From assembly GCA_016873635.1 (NCBI GenBank), contig VGWJ01000014.1, forward strand, positions 1-59,725: a stretch of DNA of 59,725 nucleotides, given 5' to 3'. Numbering within the stretch: position 1 is the first letter of the stretch; each line of letters starts with the position of its first letter. The translations under genes and the position numbers were made by a program. This document shows positions 1 through 11,025 of the stretch, piece by piece. The notes beneath the pieces were generated by a model that saw only the letters and a list, made by a program, of their open reading frames with translations, was not told the origin of the DNA and did no database searches. Source of the stretch: Lentisphaerota bacterium. Lineage in GTDB: Bacteria; Verrucomicrobiota; Kiritimatiellia; UBA8416; VGWJ01.

Positions 1-2
1 TC

Positions 3-83
3 GCCTCGATCGTGATCTTCGACGTCGTGGGCATCATCCTGCGATCGCAGGGGATTGTGGATATCTACAGCAGGATGCCGTGA
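3..83 (+). CDS. 3' end of an upstream membrane protein gene (partial)
   Basis: An open frame enters from the window edge and ends at TGA 81-83. The last 26 residues include a hydrophobic run (SIVIFDVVGIIL) and end in YSRMP. The 7-nt repeat array starts five bases after the stop, as it does after other genes of this cluster, which supports this being a genuine gene end. The product is unknown. A final transmembrane helix of a transporter or permease is the most that can be said. Confidence 0.55.
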   Translation, partial: ASIVIFDVVGIILRSQGIVDIYSRMP

Positions 84-87
84 AGAG

Positions 88-286
88 ATTGAAAATTGAA
101 GATTGAAGATTGAAGATTGGAGATATCGAAGATTGAAGAGTGAAGATATCGAAGATTGAAGAGTGAAAAGTGAAGATCGCAGACTGCAAATTGGCGACTG
201 GGAAATGAGTGGAGGCGGGGATATGGCGTGGCGGGCGGGAAGGAGACCGCCAATTCTCAATCTTCAATCTTCAATCTTCAATTTCC
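88..286. repeat. Paired inverted 7-nt repeat arrays, unit 1
   Basis: From 88 to about 202 the sequence is an imperfect tandem array with a 7-nt period (ATTGAAA/ATTGAAG and variants). From 251 to 286 the complementary heptad (CAATCTT/CAATTTC) runs in the opposite sense. The two arrays flank a GC-rich spacer and could pair into a long imperfect hairpin in the transcript. The right array ends about 10 nt before the next ATG (297), and no Shine-Dalgarno sequence is present. Apart from these arrays the 84-296 stretch holds nothing I recognise. Confidence 0.85.
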
Positions 287-296
287 AACGCACTGG

Positions 297-3200
297 ATGA
301 GCGCAATCAAACACAGCGGCAACATCGGCGCCCAGCTTCTGACGGCCCTGCCGTTTGCCGTCCTGGGCCTGGCGGCCTGGTGCGCGTTCGTGCTTTTCGC
401 GGAGCCCAAGGAGCGGATTCCGTTCCGTCCTTTCCGCGCGGATTACGACGAGCGAAAACTCGCGGAAGCGCTGGACCGGCAGGAATTCGAGGCGCGGATG
501 CGCGAGATCGCCGCAGCGGGCGACTCGGCCGGCGAACCGGGCGTCGGCCGGCTGAGCGGCAGCCCCGGCTTCTACCGCACGGAGAAGTTCATCCTGGAAG
601 CCTTCCGCGCGGCGGGCCTCGAAGTCGTGACGCAGGAACTGCCGGTCGTCGTGCCGGTCACGGAGCGCTGCGAGATCCTCGACGATCAGGGCCGGCCCCT
701 CGATGACGTCCGCATCTTCCCGTTCGCGCCCGCCACGTTTCTGCCGATGGCGCTGCCTCCGGAAGGCGTCAGCGGCCTGCTGGTCGCGCCCGAGTCCGCG
801 ACGCCGAGGAGCCTGCGGGAGCAGCCGGCCGAACAGTGCATCGTGCTCGCCACGCTCGGCGCAGGCAACAAGGACGCCGAAATCGACCTGGCCGGCCTCG
901 GTTCGGTCGGCGTCCGCGGGCTGCTGGTGAAGGAAGTACCCGAGGACATCGCGCGCGTCATGCGTGTTTCCCCCGATGAACCGTCGAGATGGGGGGACCT
1001 CCAGATGACGCACACCGGAAACTGGCAGCAGCAGCCGATCGCTGTTCCGCGGTTCCTGGTGCGCGGCCCGATCGAGCGTTACGCGGGCCGCACCGTCACC
1101 CTGCGCTGCAAGGTCGCCTGGCAGACCAGATACGTCCGCAACCTGATCGGCGTGTTGCGCGGGCGTCAACCCCGGGAGGAAGCCCTTGTCATCACGAGCT
1201 TCTACGACAGCTCCTCGGTCGTTCCGGACCTGGCGCCGGGCGCGGAGCAATCCATCTCGCTGGCCGCGATGCTGGAGTACGTGGGGGCGCTGGCGCCTTA
1301 CCGGGACGACATGGAGCGGGACATCATCTTTGTCGCGGCCGCCGGCCGCTGCCAATCCGCGGCCGGCGAGGAGCGGCTGCTGCAAGCCATCGAGCGGATC
1401 AGCGCGAAGCGGCTGGACTACCGCACGTTCGAGGAGCGCCGGAAGGACGAACAGCGTAACCTGGATTTTGCCGCGCGGGCGCTGGCTTTTCTCGAACGGT
1501 CCGGAGCGGGCGCCGGCGCGGCGGGCGCCGATACCGCGGCGATCCGGAGGCTTTGGGACGGCGAACCGGCGGAATTCCGCGAGTGGCTGTCGAAGCGGCT
1601 CAAGACCGTGGCCGGGGAAGTCTGCCTCGATCGCAAGGAAGAGGCGCTGCAGGCCAAGATCGCGCACCTGCGGGCCGGCTCGCCGGCGTTCCGCGACTGG
1701 TTCGACGCCGCCAGGGCGGGCGACGCGGAGCGGAAGGATCCGGCCAACACGCACCCCCTGCTGACGGCGTACCTCGCCGCCAAGACCATCGAGAACCGGT
1801 CGGCCAACATGATGGGGTTGCCGCTGGCGGAAGTCGCCGGCCGTCCCGAGTACGCGGCCTGGGGCTATCCCGAGCGCCTGGCCGCGTACCTCGAACGCAT
1901 CGCGGCGCATCACCGGCAGCAGCTCCGCGAACTTGACGACCTGATTGCCGTGCGCGACCTGTTCGGCCGCTATGCCCGGACCATGACGATCGGGCTCGAG
2001 TTGTATTCGGGCGGGTACCGGAAGCGCAGCGACCTGTGCGTTCTCGTCGGCATCGGTGGCATCGGCACCGTCGTGGAGCCGCAGGTCAGCGACCTGGCGA
2101 ATGCGATCCTGGAGAAGGCGCCTGTTTCGGAAAGAAAGCCGGCATTCAACGTCGTCAACTGGGGCCCCCTCGACGCGAACGGCAAGCCGGAGACGCCCAA
2201 CCAGAACAAGGATCTGGTCACGCCCGGCTGGTACGACTGCGGCTTTCTGGCGTTCACGGTCGCCAACCGCGAATTCGTGCCGAATGTGGCCCAGAGCTCG
2301 AAGATCTGCACGCCGGAAGACACGCTGGACAACCTGCGTCAGACGGACGTCCTCAAGCGGCACATCCCGGCGCTGGGCAAAGCCCTGCTGTCGCTGGCCT
2401 ACGGCCGCGTGACCTTCAAGCGCGTGAAGCCGAACCGGCTGGGCAAAGCGTGCGTGTTGCAGGGAACCGCGTACGCCAACATCGGGGTCGCGGAGGTGGT
2501 GCCCAGCCACCGCATGGGGGTTCGGACGTTCGCCAACATCGTCGGCGGCGCCTTGGACGGCCGCGGCGTCTGGTCGCGGATTCTGGAGGTTGACCCGTAC
2601 GGCGAGTTTCGCGCCGAACCCTTCCTGTGGATGGGGCAGTCGAGCTTCTCCATGAACGTCGCGCGGTACGCGGAGGACGGCCGTATTCTCTTCATCAAGG
2701 ACGATACCCAGGCGCTCCAGGCCCTGTTCAAGAACAAGAACGTGAGCATCGACACTGTCAAGGCCAACGCCAGGAAGAAGCCGAAGCCGATCAATGTCGC
2801 CATGTTCCGCTGCGCGCCGGTGACGTTGTTCGCGCAGAGCAACCCGACGACCATGAAGGTCTTCAAGGCCACGCAGTTCCTGGAAAGCCAGGGGCTGTCC
2901 GCGCCCCTGCGCATGTATCCGGCGGATACCCCGACCTACGTGACCTTCGTGCCGCCGGAGACCGTCTTCTACGTCACCTTCGTGGACGGCGCCGCCGCGA
3001 ACCCGGAGATGGACGCCTGCCGCGCCTTCATGCTGAACACCGACTCCGCCGCGCCGGTCACGCCGGCGGAGCCCGAAATACAAGGCGCGGGCTATCTCGC
3101 CGCCGACACGCCGCTGCTGGCGCACCCGTTCATCGACGCCGCCGCCTCCATGCTGCGCACGGCGGAGAAGCGGCTCGGCCTGCAGCGCCGCTACGGCATG

Positions 3201-5633
3201 GCGGACGGGCAGATGCTCGACTTCCACGCGCGGGGCGGCGAATGGCTGCAGGAAGCGCGCGCCAGGCGCGCGGACGACGACCCGGAAGGCGCGCTCAATT
3301 CGGCCGGGACCAGCCTGGCCTACGCCATCAACAATCACCCGGTCATCCGCCGGCGCATCGCGCACGCCGTGATCGGCATCCTCTGGTATCTCGGCCTGCT
3401 CGTGCCGTTCGTGTTCTTCGCCGAGAAACTCCTGTTCGGGTTTCCGGACATCCGCAAGCAGCTCGCCGCCGTCGGCGGCATCTTCATGGTGGTGTTCACG
3501 CTGCTGCGGATCTTCCACCCGGCGTTCCAGATGGTGCGCTCGTCGCTGATGATCCTGCTCGGGTTCATCATGTTGCTGCTCACCGTGCTCGTGACGCTGA
3601 TGGTGACGGGCAAGTTCAAGCAGATCGTCAAGGCCCTGCGGTCGCGCGAAGGGCGCGTCGAAGGCGCCGACATCAACCGCGGGGGCGTCGCGGGCACCGC
3701 GTTCATGCTGGGCCTGAACAACATGCGCCGGCGCAAGGTGCGCACGGCGCTCACGTGCGCGACGCTCGTGCTGATCACGTTCGTCATGATCTGCTTCACG
3801 TCGGTCTCCACCGACCTGGTGAGCGTGGAGTACGCGACGGGCCGCTCGACCTGGAACGGCATCACCATCCGCGACCCGCACTTCCTTTCGCTGGATGACG
3901 CCGAGATCGGCGCCTTCCAGCGGCTGTACGCGGGGCGCTACCCCGTCACCTCGCACCGGTGGCTGATGCCGAACATGGGCATCTGGGAACAGCACACCGT
4001 GGGCGATATCAAGAACATGAATCTCGCCGTGGACCACGAAATCGAGATCGCCGGCATGAAGACGGTGAAGCGCGCGTACGTGAACAGCGGGGTCGTGATG
4101 CAGTGGAACGAGCCGATGTTCTCCGCGATCGACAGGCTGCTGCTCACGGAGCGGGGCTGGTTCGCGCGTCCGCCCCAGACCCGCGCGGAAAAGATCGAGG
4201 CCGTGCGGACCGGTCGCACGCCCCGCAAGGAGGCGATTCTGCCGGACACCGTGGCGCGCGACCTGGGCATCACGGCGGCGGATGTGAACGCGCGCGACGT
4301 GACGATCGTCTTCGGCACCGATGAATACGTCGTGCGGGGGATCATCGATTCCGTCGAATGGAACAAGCGCCTCGCGCTGGACGGCCACCCGATGCTGCCC
4401 CCCGACGTGAACAGCGTTCAGGCGCTGGGCACGCAGCGCATGCCGGACGGAAAGTACAGGGCGGCCATTCCCTCGGACATCGCCCGCCTGCCGGCGGCGA
4501 CGGTGCTCATCCTGAGCGACGCCCCGACGGTCGTGACGGACCGGAACTCGATATCCGGCGGCGGCGGAACCCTGCCGATGTCCTGTTCCGTCGCCTTCCC
4601 GTCCGCGCCGTACCGGCTGAGCCCCACCGAGCCGGAGCGGCCGCCCGTCGGCTACCGCGAGCAGCGGCGGGTGGTCATGGAGTATCTCGAGCGCACGGGC
4701 AAACAGGCGTTCTATGCCCTGGACGGCGTGTCCTACGCCGGGTCCCGCGCGCGCACGCGAACCCTGGGCGGCATGCTCGAGCTGCTGGTCCCGATCGTGA
4801 TTGCCGCGCTGGCCGTGTTCAACACGATGCGCGGGTCGGTGTACGAGCGGCGCGGTGAGATTTACGTCTACAACGCCGTGGGCATCGCGCCCAATCACGT
4901 CTTCTTCATGTTCATGGCCGAGGCGCTGGTCTACGCGGTCATGGGCGCCATGCTCGGCTACCTGCTGAGCCAGGCCACGGGGCGCGCGCTGACCATGGCG
5001 GGGCTCACGGGCGGGCTGAACATGGACTACAGCTCGCTGGAGACGATTTATGCCTCGCTGGCCATCATGGGCGCCGTGCTGCTGTCCACGCTGCTGCCGG
5101 CGCGCGATGCGGCGCGCATGGCCGCGCCCTCGGAGCTGGTGAGCTGGGCGGTGCCGCGCGTGGAAGGCGACGTGATGACCTTGAATCTGCCCTTCACGTT
5201 CACCGCCCACGACCGGGTCGCCGTCGTCAGCTACTTCTGGCGTTGGCTCGATGCCAACGGCGCCGGCAGCTCCGGGCCGTTCTTCTGCGCGCCGCCGGAC
5301 GTCGGCGCCCGCGCCGTGGAGTCGCAGCCCGACGGCGACCGCCTGGTTCCGGTGGTGAGCGGCCTGGTCTGGCTCAAGCCCTATGACCTGGGGGTCTCGC
5401 ACCGCATGGATATCGCCTTGCCGACCGATCCGGAAACCGGCGAGTATATCGCCAATATCAGCTTGACCCGGCTGAGCGGCCACGCCGCGGCCTGGCGCCG
5501 CACGGTGAAACCCTTCCTGGGAACGTTGCGCAAGCAGTTCCTGAACTGGCGCGCGACCACGGACGCGGAGCGCACCGAGATGTTCGCGGCCGCGAAGAAG
5601 ATGCTGGAGCGGCAACTGGAAATCGAAAGCTGA
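297..5633 (+). CDS. Giant FtsX-type permease with degenerate M28-like domain
   Basis: A 1778-residue membrane protein. The ATG at 297 is preferred because the frame upstream translates the heptad array. A transmembrane helix (about residues 12-35) leads to a large extracytoplasmic region that begins like an M28 aminopeptidase (RLSGSPGFYRTEKFI). The expected HxD zinc motif reads FYDS at about residue 302, and the usual PGANDNASG reads PGAEQSISL, so catalytic residues appear lost. A hydrophobic block lies near 1020-1105. An FtsX/MacB-type permease half follows: helix about 1145-1170, an extracytoplasmic domain, then three helices about 1490-1605, with the typical MRGSVYERRGEIYVYNAVG segment. 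A soluble tail of about 170 residues ends the protein. It probably works with one of the two ATPases downstream. The substrate is unknown. Confidence 0.85.
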   Translation: MSAIKHSGNIGAQLLTALPFAVLGLAAWCAFVLFAEPKERIPFRPFRADYDERKLAEALDRQEFEARMREIAAAGDSAGEPGVGRLSGSPGFYRTEKFILEAFRAAGLEVVTQELPVVVPVTERCEILDDQGRPLDDVRIFPFAPATFLPMALPPEGVSGLLVAPESATPRSLREQPAEQCIVLATLGAGNKDAEIDLAGLGSVGVRGLLVKEVPEDIARVMRVSPDEPSRWGDLQMTHTGNWQQQPIAVPRFLVRGPIERYAGRTVTLRCKVAWQTRYVRNLIGVLRGRQPREEALVITSFYDSSSVVPDLAPGAEQSISLAAMLEYVGALAPYRDDMERDIIFVAAAGRCQSAAGEERLLQAIERISAKRLDYRTFEERRKDEQRNLDFAARALAFLERSGAGAGAAGADTAAIRRLWDGEPAEFREWLSKRLKTVAGEVCLDRKEEALQAKIAHLRAGSPAFRDWFDAARAGDAERKDPANTHPLLTAYLAAKTIENRSANMMGLPLAEVAGRPEYAAWGYPERLAAYLERIAAHHRQQLRELDDLIAVRDLFGRYARTMTIGLELYSGGYRKRSDLCVLVGIGGIGTVVEPQVSDLANAILEKAPVSERKPAFNVVNWGPLDANGKPETPNQNKDLVTPGWYDCGFLAFTVANREFVPNVAQSSKICTPEDTLDNLRQTDVLKRHIPALGKALLSLAYGRVTFKRVKPNRLGKACVLQGTAYANIGVAEVVPSHRMGVRTFANIVGGALDGRGVWSRILEVDPYGEFRAEPFLWMGQSSFSMNVARYAEDGRILFIKDDTQALQALFKNKNVSIDTVKANARKKPKPINVAMFRCAPVTLFAQSNPTTMKVFKATQFLESQGLSAPLRMYPADTPTYVTFVPPETVFYVTFVDGAAANPEMDACRAFMLNTDSAAPVTPAEPEIQGAGYLAADTPLLAHPFIDAAASMLRTAEKRLGLQRRYGMADGQMLDFHARGGEWLQEARARRADDDPEGALNSAGTSLAYAINNHPVIRRRIAHAVIGILWYLGLLVPFVFFAEKLLFGFPDIRKQLAAVGGIFMVVFTLLRIFHPAFQMVRSSLMILLGFIMLLLTVLVTLMVTGKFKQIVKALRSREGRVEGADINRGGVAGTAFMLGLNNMRRRKVRTALTCATLVLITFVMICFTSVSTDLVSVEYATGRSTWNGITIRDPHFLSLDDAEIGAFQRLYAGRYPVTSHRWLMPNMGIWEQHTVGDIKNMNLAVDHEIEIAGMKTVKRAYVNSGVVMQWNEPMFSAIDRLLLTERGWFARPPQTRAEKIEAVRTGRTPRKEAILPDTVARDLGITAADVNARDVTIVFGTDEYVVRGIIDSVEWNKRLALDGHPMLPPDVNSVQALGTQRMPDGKYRAAIPSDIARLPAATVLILSDAPTVVTDRNSISGGGGTLPMSCSVAFPSAPYRLSPTEPERPPVGYREQRRVVMEYLERTGKQAFYALDGVSYAGSRARTRTLGGMLELLVPIVIAALAVFNTMRGSVYERRGEIYVYNAVGIAPNHVFFMFMAEALVYAVMGAMLGYLLSQATGRALTMAGLTGGLNMDYSSLETIYASLAIMGAVLLSTLLPARDAARMAAPSELVSWAVPRVEGDVMTLNLPFTFTAHDRVAVVSYFWRWLDANGAGSSGPFFCAPPDVGARAVESQPDGDRLVPVVSGLVWLKPYDLGVSHRMDIALPTDPETGEYIANISLTRLSGHAAAWRRTVKPFLGTLRKQFLNWRATTDAERTEMFAAAKKMLERQLEIES

Positions 5634-5656
5634 GAAGCGGGGGCTGAAAGGCGCCA

Positions 5657-7660
5657 ATGGCAACTGACAGAAAGCCGATCGTGCTGGACAAGGAACTGGA
5701 GGTCTACCGGTCCGTCATGGAGACGCCGAAGGAGTTCCGCAACGGCTTCACGTGGGTGGCCGTGGCCGGGGCCTTCTTCTGCGGCCTGCTCATGATGCCG
5801 GGCTCGATCTACCTGAGCCTGATGACCGGCGGCGGCATCGCGGCGGCATGGGTGACGCTGATCATCTTCTCGGAGGTCAGCCGGCGCGCCATGCGCACGC
5901 TGAGCAGGCAGGAACTGGTGATCCTGCTGATGGTGGCCGGGGCCATGGCGGGCGGCGGGCCGATCGGCGACCTGGTCTGGCGGCAGTACTTCGTCAGGAG
6001 CGACGCGGTGCGCGACATCGGCCTGCTGGGCAGGTTCCCCGGCTGGTACGCGCCGCAGCCCAACAGCGACGCGATTACCGACCGCACGCTTTTGCACAGC
6101 GCCTGGCTGGTGCCCATCGTCCTGATGCTTTTCATGCACGTCGTGGGCACCGTCAAGCACTACACGCTCTCGTACTTTTTCTTCCGTCTCACGTCGGACG
6201 TGGAACGCCTGCCGTTCCCGTTCGCGGGCATCAGCGCGCAGGGCTCCATGGCGCTGGCCGAGTCGGGGGAGCGGAAGACCACCTGGAAATGGAGAATGTT
6301 CTCTTTCGGCGCGGTCCTCGGCCTGGCGTACGGCACGGTGCAGGTGGGGGTTCCGCTTGTCACCGGCGCGCTGCTTACCAAGCCGATCATGATCATCCCG
6401 CTGCCGTGGTGGGATGCCACCACGCTGACCGAGCGGCTCTTGCCGGCCACCCCGACCGGACTGGTCATCGACCTCGGTCTGTTCATCGTCGGCATGGTGA
6501 TCCCGTTCTGGGCCGTCATGGGCCAGGCGGCAGCCATGCTCCTGACGCTTGTCATGAATCCGCTTCTCCACCACATGGGCGTCCTGACCCGCTGGCAGCC
6601 CGGCATGGAGACCATCGCCACCACCTTCAACAACTCGATCGATTTCTGGATGAGCTTCGGGCTGGGGGTAATGGGGGGGATTGCCGTGATCTCGATCATC
6701 CAGACCGTGCGCGACCTGGTCAAGAAGGCGCGCGAACTGAAGAAACGCCGGCAGGAGGAGGCGGGCCTGGCGGCGCGCCGCGAGAATATCTGGGAGACGC
6801 CGGCCGGCCGCGGCGATTTCTCGCCGCGGATCGCCGTCATGCTCTACGGCCTGTGCGCCCTGGTGGTCATCAAGTTGTGCCAGATGCTCGTGCCCTCCTT
6901 TCCGCTGTATTTCCTGTTCGGCTTCACTTTTCTGTATACGCCGCTGCTTTCCTATCTCAACGCGCGGCTCATCGGCATCTGCGGCCAGCACGTCGGCATC
7001 CCGTTCGTGCGCGAAGCCGCTTTCATCCTGTCCGGATACAAGGGGGTCGAGATATGGCTGGCCCCGATCCCAATTGACGAGATGGGCAGCGGCGCGTCCA
7101 ACTTCCGCGTCAAAGAGCTCACCGGCACGAACTTCTGGTCCCACCTCAAGGCGCAGGGGCTGATCATCCCGCTCAGCTTCATCCTGAGTTTCCTCTTCTG
7201 GGGGTTCATCTGGAAGTCGGGCGCGATCCCTTCGGAGATGTACCCGTTCGTGCAGAAGATGTGGGACCTGCGCGCGAAGCAGACCGTCCTCATGTACTCC
7301 GCCACGCTGGACATGGAAGGGGCCAAGCCGCTGTTCTTCGAGGCGCTCCACCCGAAGGTCATGGCCGGCTCGTTCTCGTTTACGCTGGTTGCCTTCGCGG
7401 TCATGTCGGCGCTGCACATTCCCATCATGGCCATCTACGGGTTCGTCCAGACCGTCGGCGGAATGCCGCACGCCTTCGTTTCGATCGTGATCGGCGCGCT
7501 GGTCGGCAGATTCTACTTCCAGCGCCGGTTCGGCCAGAAGCGCATACTCGAGGTCGTGCCGGTGATCTCCGCCGGCTACGGAACCGGGATCGGCCTGATC
7601 GCCCTGCTCGGCGTGGCGCTCAACCTGATTGTCTCCGCCGTTTCGGCTGCGCCGTTCTAG
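5657..7660 (+). CDS. OPT-superfamily-like transporter
   Basis: A 667-residue polytopic protein with roughly 12-14 predicted helices and a short charged N-terminus. The segment SDVERLPFPFAGISAQGS resembles the LPFP-type motif of the oligopeptide transporter (OPT) superfamily, and similar PVC proteins are often labelled peptide transporter. It would import a peptide, metal chelate or similar solute using the proton gradient, but the substrate cannot be read from the sequence. It follows the giant permease by 23 nt, so co-transcription is likely. A charged cytoplasmic loop (about residues 355-395, KKARELKKRRQEEA) interrupts the membrane part. The stop TAG is followed within 4 nt by heptad repeats. 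Confidence 0.75.
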   Translation: MATDRKPIVLDKELEVYRSVMETPKEFRNGFTWVAVAGAFFCGLLMMPGSIYLSLMTGGGIAAAWVTLIIFSEVSRRAMRTLSRQELVILLMVAGAMAGGGPIGDLVWRQYFVRSDAVRDIGLLGRFPGWYAPQPNSDAITDRTLLHSAWLVPIVLMLFMHVVGTVKHYTLSYFFFRLTSDVERLPFPFAGISAQGSMALAESGERKTTWKWRMFSFGAVLGLAYGTVQVGVPLVTGALLTKPIMIIPLPWWDATTLTERLLPATPTGLVIDLGLFIVGMVIPFWAVMGQAAAMLLTLVMNPLLHHMGVLTRWQPGMETIATTFNNSIDFWMSFGLGVMGGIAVISIIQTVRDLVKKARELKKRRQEEAGLAARRENIWETPAGRGDFSPRIAVMLYGLCALVVIKLCQMLVPSFPLYFLFGFTFLYTPLLSYLNARLIGICGQHVGIPFVREAAFILSGYKGVEIWLAPIPIDEMGSGASNFRVKELTGTNFWSHLKAQGLIIPLSFILSFLFWGFIWKSGAIPSEMYPFVQKMWDLRAKQTVLMYSATLDMEGAKPLFFEALHPKVMAGSFSFTLVAFAVMSALHIPIMAIYGFVQTVGGMPHAFVSIVIGALVGRFYFQRRFGQKRILEVVPVISAGYGTGIGLIALLGVALNLIVSAVSAAPF

Positions 7661-7663
7661 ATT

Positions 7664-7823
7664 ATTGAAAATTGAAAATTGCAGGTTGAAAATTGCAGGT
7701 TGAACATTGACCGAAAAGTCCGTTGGGTTTGTCTTTGAGCCATGACAGTGCTGGAATAGAAATAGCAACAATTTCCAATCTTCAATTTTAAATTTTAAAT
7801 TTTAAATTTTAAATTTTAAATTC
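7664..7823. repeat. Paired inverted 7-nt repeat arrays, unit 2
   Basis: The left array (7664-7711) repeats ATTGAAA, ATTGCAG and GTTGAAC with a 7-nt period. The right array (7769-7823) starts as CAATTTC/CAATCTT and passes into a perfect run of the heptad AAATTTT. The interior (about 7712-7768) starts with CCGAAAA, like the interior of unit 4. The next gene's ATG is at 7827, directly after the array. Confidence 0.85.
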
Positions 7824-7826
7824 TAG

Positions 7827-8852
7827 ATGAACCAGTCCATCGGCACCCAACGCACGCTTCCGCTCCGCCGCGCGGTGCACATCGCCGTCAGCGGCATCAG
7901 GATAAGGATCGGCCGGTCGCTGGTGACGGTTTCCGGCGTCGTGCTGGGCATCGCGTTCCTCATGAGCAACCTGACCGGCCAGATCGTGAAGACCGCGGTC
8001 AGCAGCGAACGCGACGCGCGCCACAAGGTCGATCTGATGATGAGCCTGGTGAGCGCCGAAATGGGCCCGGCCGGCGGCCGCACGCTGGCCGTCGCGGCCT
8101 TCGGACAGGTCAGCGACGTCGAGCGGGCATTCCTCGCGCGCGTCGTAGCCGCCGGTCCGGCGGCCTTCCGCGCGCTGGGCGTTGCGATGCAGGGGCTGAC
8201 GCCGGTCACGGCGGATGCGCTCGGGGACGGCGCCTCGCTGCTGTTCGTGATCGGCGACGCGGCTTCCGCGCCGGCATCCATCGGCGATCTCACCCGCGGC
8301 ATGTCCGCCAGGGTCGTGCTGGATACGGTTGCCGGGCGCGCGTACGCCGGCGGCGCGGCCGGCCCTGAAGTGCGACGCGCGCCGTTCTTCGGGCAGGAGG
8401 CCGAGCAGCAGGAGGCCGAGATGGCCGCGGCGGCGCGGCAGGAGCGCTTCCGCATCACGTGGATCATCGCCGTTTCGCTGATGGTCACGGTGGTCACCGT
8501 CGCCAACGCGCTGCTGATGTCGGTTACCGAGCGGTTCCGGGAGATCGGCACGATGAAATGCCTCGGCGCCCTGTCGTCTTTCATCCGGACGCTTTTCCTG
8601 ATCGAAAGCGCGCTTATCGGCATGGCGGGATCGGTGCTGGGCGCGATAACCGGCGCCGCGTTCACGCTGGTGATCTACGGCTTCACGTACCGGTTCGGAA
8701 CGGTCTTCGGCTCGACCAACTACGGGTGGCTGCTCCTGGCCGGCGGCGGCGCCGTGGTATGCGGGACGCTCATGGCCATGGCCGCGGCCATCTACCCGGC
8801 CAGGGTGGCGTCCAGGATGGTGCCGGCGGACGCGCTGAGAAGCACCGTTTGA
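7827..8852 (+). CDS. FtsX-like ABC transporter permease
   Basis: A 341-residue permease of the MacB/LolC/FtsX type. One helix lies near residues 25-50, followed by an extracytoplasmic domain of about 150 residues and three C-terminal helices (about 210-235, 260-285, 300-325). The family hallmark ERFREIGTMKCLGA, linking the second helix to the next, is clear. The partner ATPase is probably the gene starting at 8937. Systems of this kind are mechanotransmission or lipoprotein/lipid-extracting ABC machines rather than channels. There is no Shine-Dalgarno sequence, because the ATG follows the A/T heptad array directly. Confidence 0.88.
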   Translation: MNQSIGTQRTLPLRRAVHIAVSGIRIRIGRSLVTVSGVVLGIAFLMSNLTGQIVKTAVSSERDARHKVDLMMSLVSAEMGPAGGRTLAVAAFGQVSDVERAFLARVVAAGPAAFRALGVAMQGLTPVTADALGDGASLLFVIGDAASAPASIGDLTRGMSARVVLDTVAGRAYAGGAAGPEVRRAPFFGQEAEQQEAEMAAAARQERFRITWIIAVSLMVTVVTVANALLMSVTERFREIGTMKCLGALSSFIRTLFLIESALIGMAGSVLGAITGAAFTLVIYGFTYRFGTVFGSTNYGWLLLAGGGAVVCGTLMAMAAAIYPARVASRMVPADALRSTV

Positions 8853-8855
8853 GAG

Positions 8856-8931
8856 ATTGAAAATGGAGAAGATGACAATGCGGCGCGGCATGTCCGGGCA
8901 ATTTTCAATCTTCAACTTTCAATTTTCAATG
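8856..8931. repeat. Paired inverted 7-nt repeat arrays, unit 3 (short)
   Basis: The left side is reduced to a single heptad (ATTGAAA at 8856-8862), four bases after the permease stop. The right array 8899-8931 has four to five CAATTTT/CAATCTT/CAACTTT units. The ATPase ATG follows at 8937. Confidence 0.75.
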
Positions 8932-8936
8932 CAACC

Positions 8937-9721
<785 letters not shown>

Positions 9722-9722
<1 letters not shown>

Positions 9723-10111
9723 TGCGCATCTTCGCGCGGAAAGACCGCAAGGGAGCGCCGCGGGCGCCCGGGGTGCGCGATCCGTTCGCGGTCGTGCCGC
9801 TGCGGCCGGAGGGCCTGGAGATCCGGCACGACAGCTCCGGCTGCGCGCACCTGCGGGCCCGCCCGGAGCTGAAGGGGCTGATGAAGAGAGTGGCCGGCCT
9901 GTGCGGCTATGATCTGTCGCGCAAGGTGCAGCTCGACCGCTTCGGCACGCTGTTCATCGGCATGGCGGACGGCACGCACAGCCTGCACGACATCGTCGAA
10001 CGCATGGTCGCCGATTCGGGCAGGCCGCGGAAGGAAGTCGAGGAGGGCGTCGTGCTTTTCACGAAGAAACTGATGACGATGAACATGATCCATCTGAGAA
10101 TTGAAAATTGA
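9722..10111 (+). CDS. PqqD-like protein
   Basis: A 129-residue soluble protein starting at GTG 9722 (junction TAGTG with the ATPase gene). The C-terminal 90 residues (from about DLSRKVQLDRFGTLFIGMAD through HSLHDIVERM and VVLFTKKLMTMNMIHL) match the pattern of PqqD-family small winged-helix domains, known as RiPP recognition elements. No PQQ or other RiPP gene is adjacent, and the nearest radical SAM gene is 43 kb away. Its place between two ABC ATPases suggests an accessory role in this transporter. The last residues (RIEN) and the stop codon come from the heptad repeat that begins at about 10100. Confidence 0.7.
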
Positions 10112-10276
10112 AGATTGAAAATTGAAAATTGTAGATTGAGGATTGAGGATTGAAGATTGAAGACCGAAAAACGACAGTTGACCGTTTTCACGCTTTCTGA
10201 GGAGCTGGATGTGAATTCTCCCGCACTTTTCAATTTTCAATCTTCAATTTGCAATCTTCAATCTTCAGTCTTCAAC
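10100..10276. repeat. Paired inverted 7-nt repeat arrays, unit 4
   Basis: The left array 10100-10163 holds about nine heptads (ATTGAAA, ATTGAAG, ATTGAGG). The right array 10231-10276 holds CAATTTT/CAATCTT units. The interior starts with CCGAAAA, as in unit 2, and contains a small GAAAACG/CGTTTTC inverted repeat. The array supplies the stop codon of the preceding gene and ends 3-4 nt before the next ATG (10279). Confidence 0.85.
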
Positions 10277-10278
10277 AG

Positions 10279-11021
<743 letters not shown>

Positions 11022-11025
<4 letters not shown>

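Noticed and set aside
88-286. Heptad arrays as a CRISPR array
   Set aside because: The unit is 7 nt with no separate spacers of constant length, and no cas gene is present.
228-296. Start of the giant permease at ATG 228
   Set aside because: The added 23 residues translate the repeat array (QSSIFNLQF), and ATG 297 leads directly into the transmembrane helix.
264-5663. An antisense open frame of 1799 codons opposite the giant permease, and similar very long shadows at 32064-37490, 38634-44492 and 44140-48879
   Set aside because: Their translations are Arg/Gly/Ala/His-rich low-complexity sequence without domains, as expected from the complementary strand of high-GC coding DNA. The frames on the other strand have clear family motifs.
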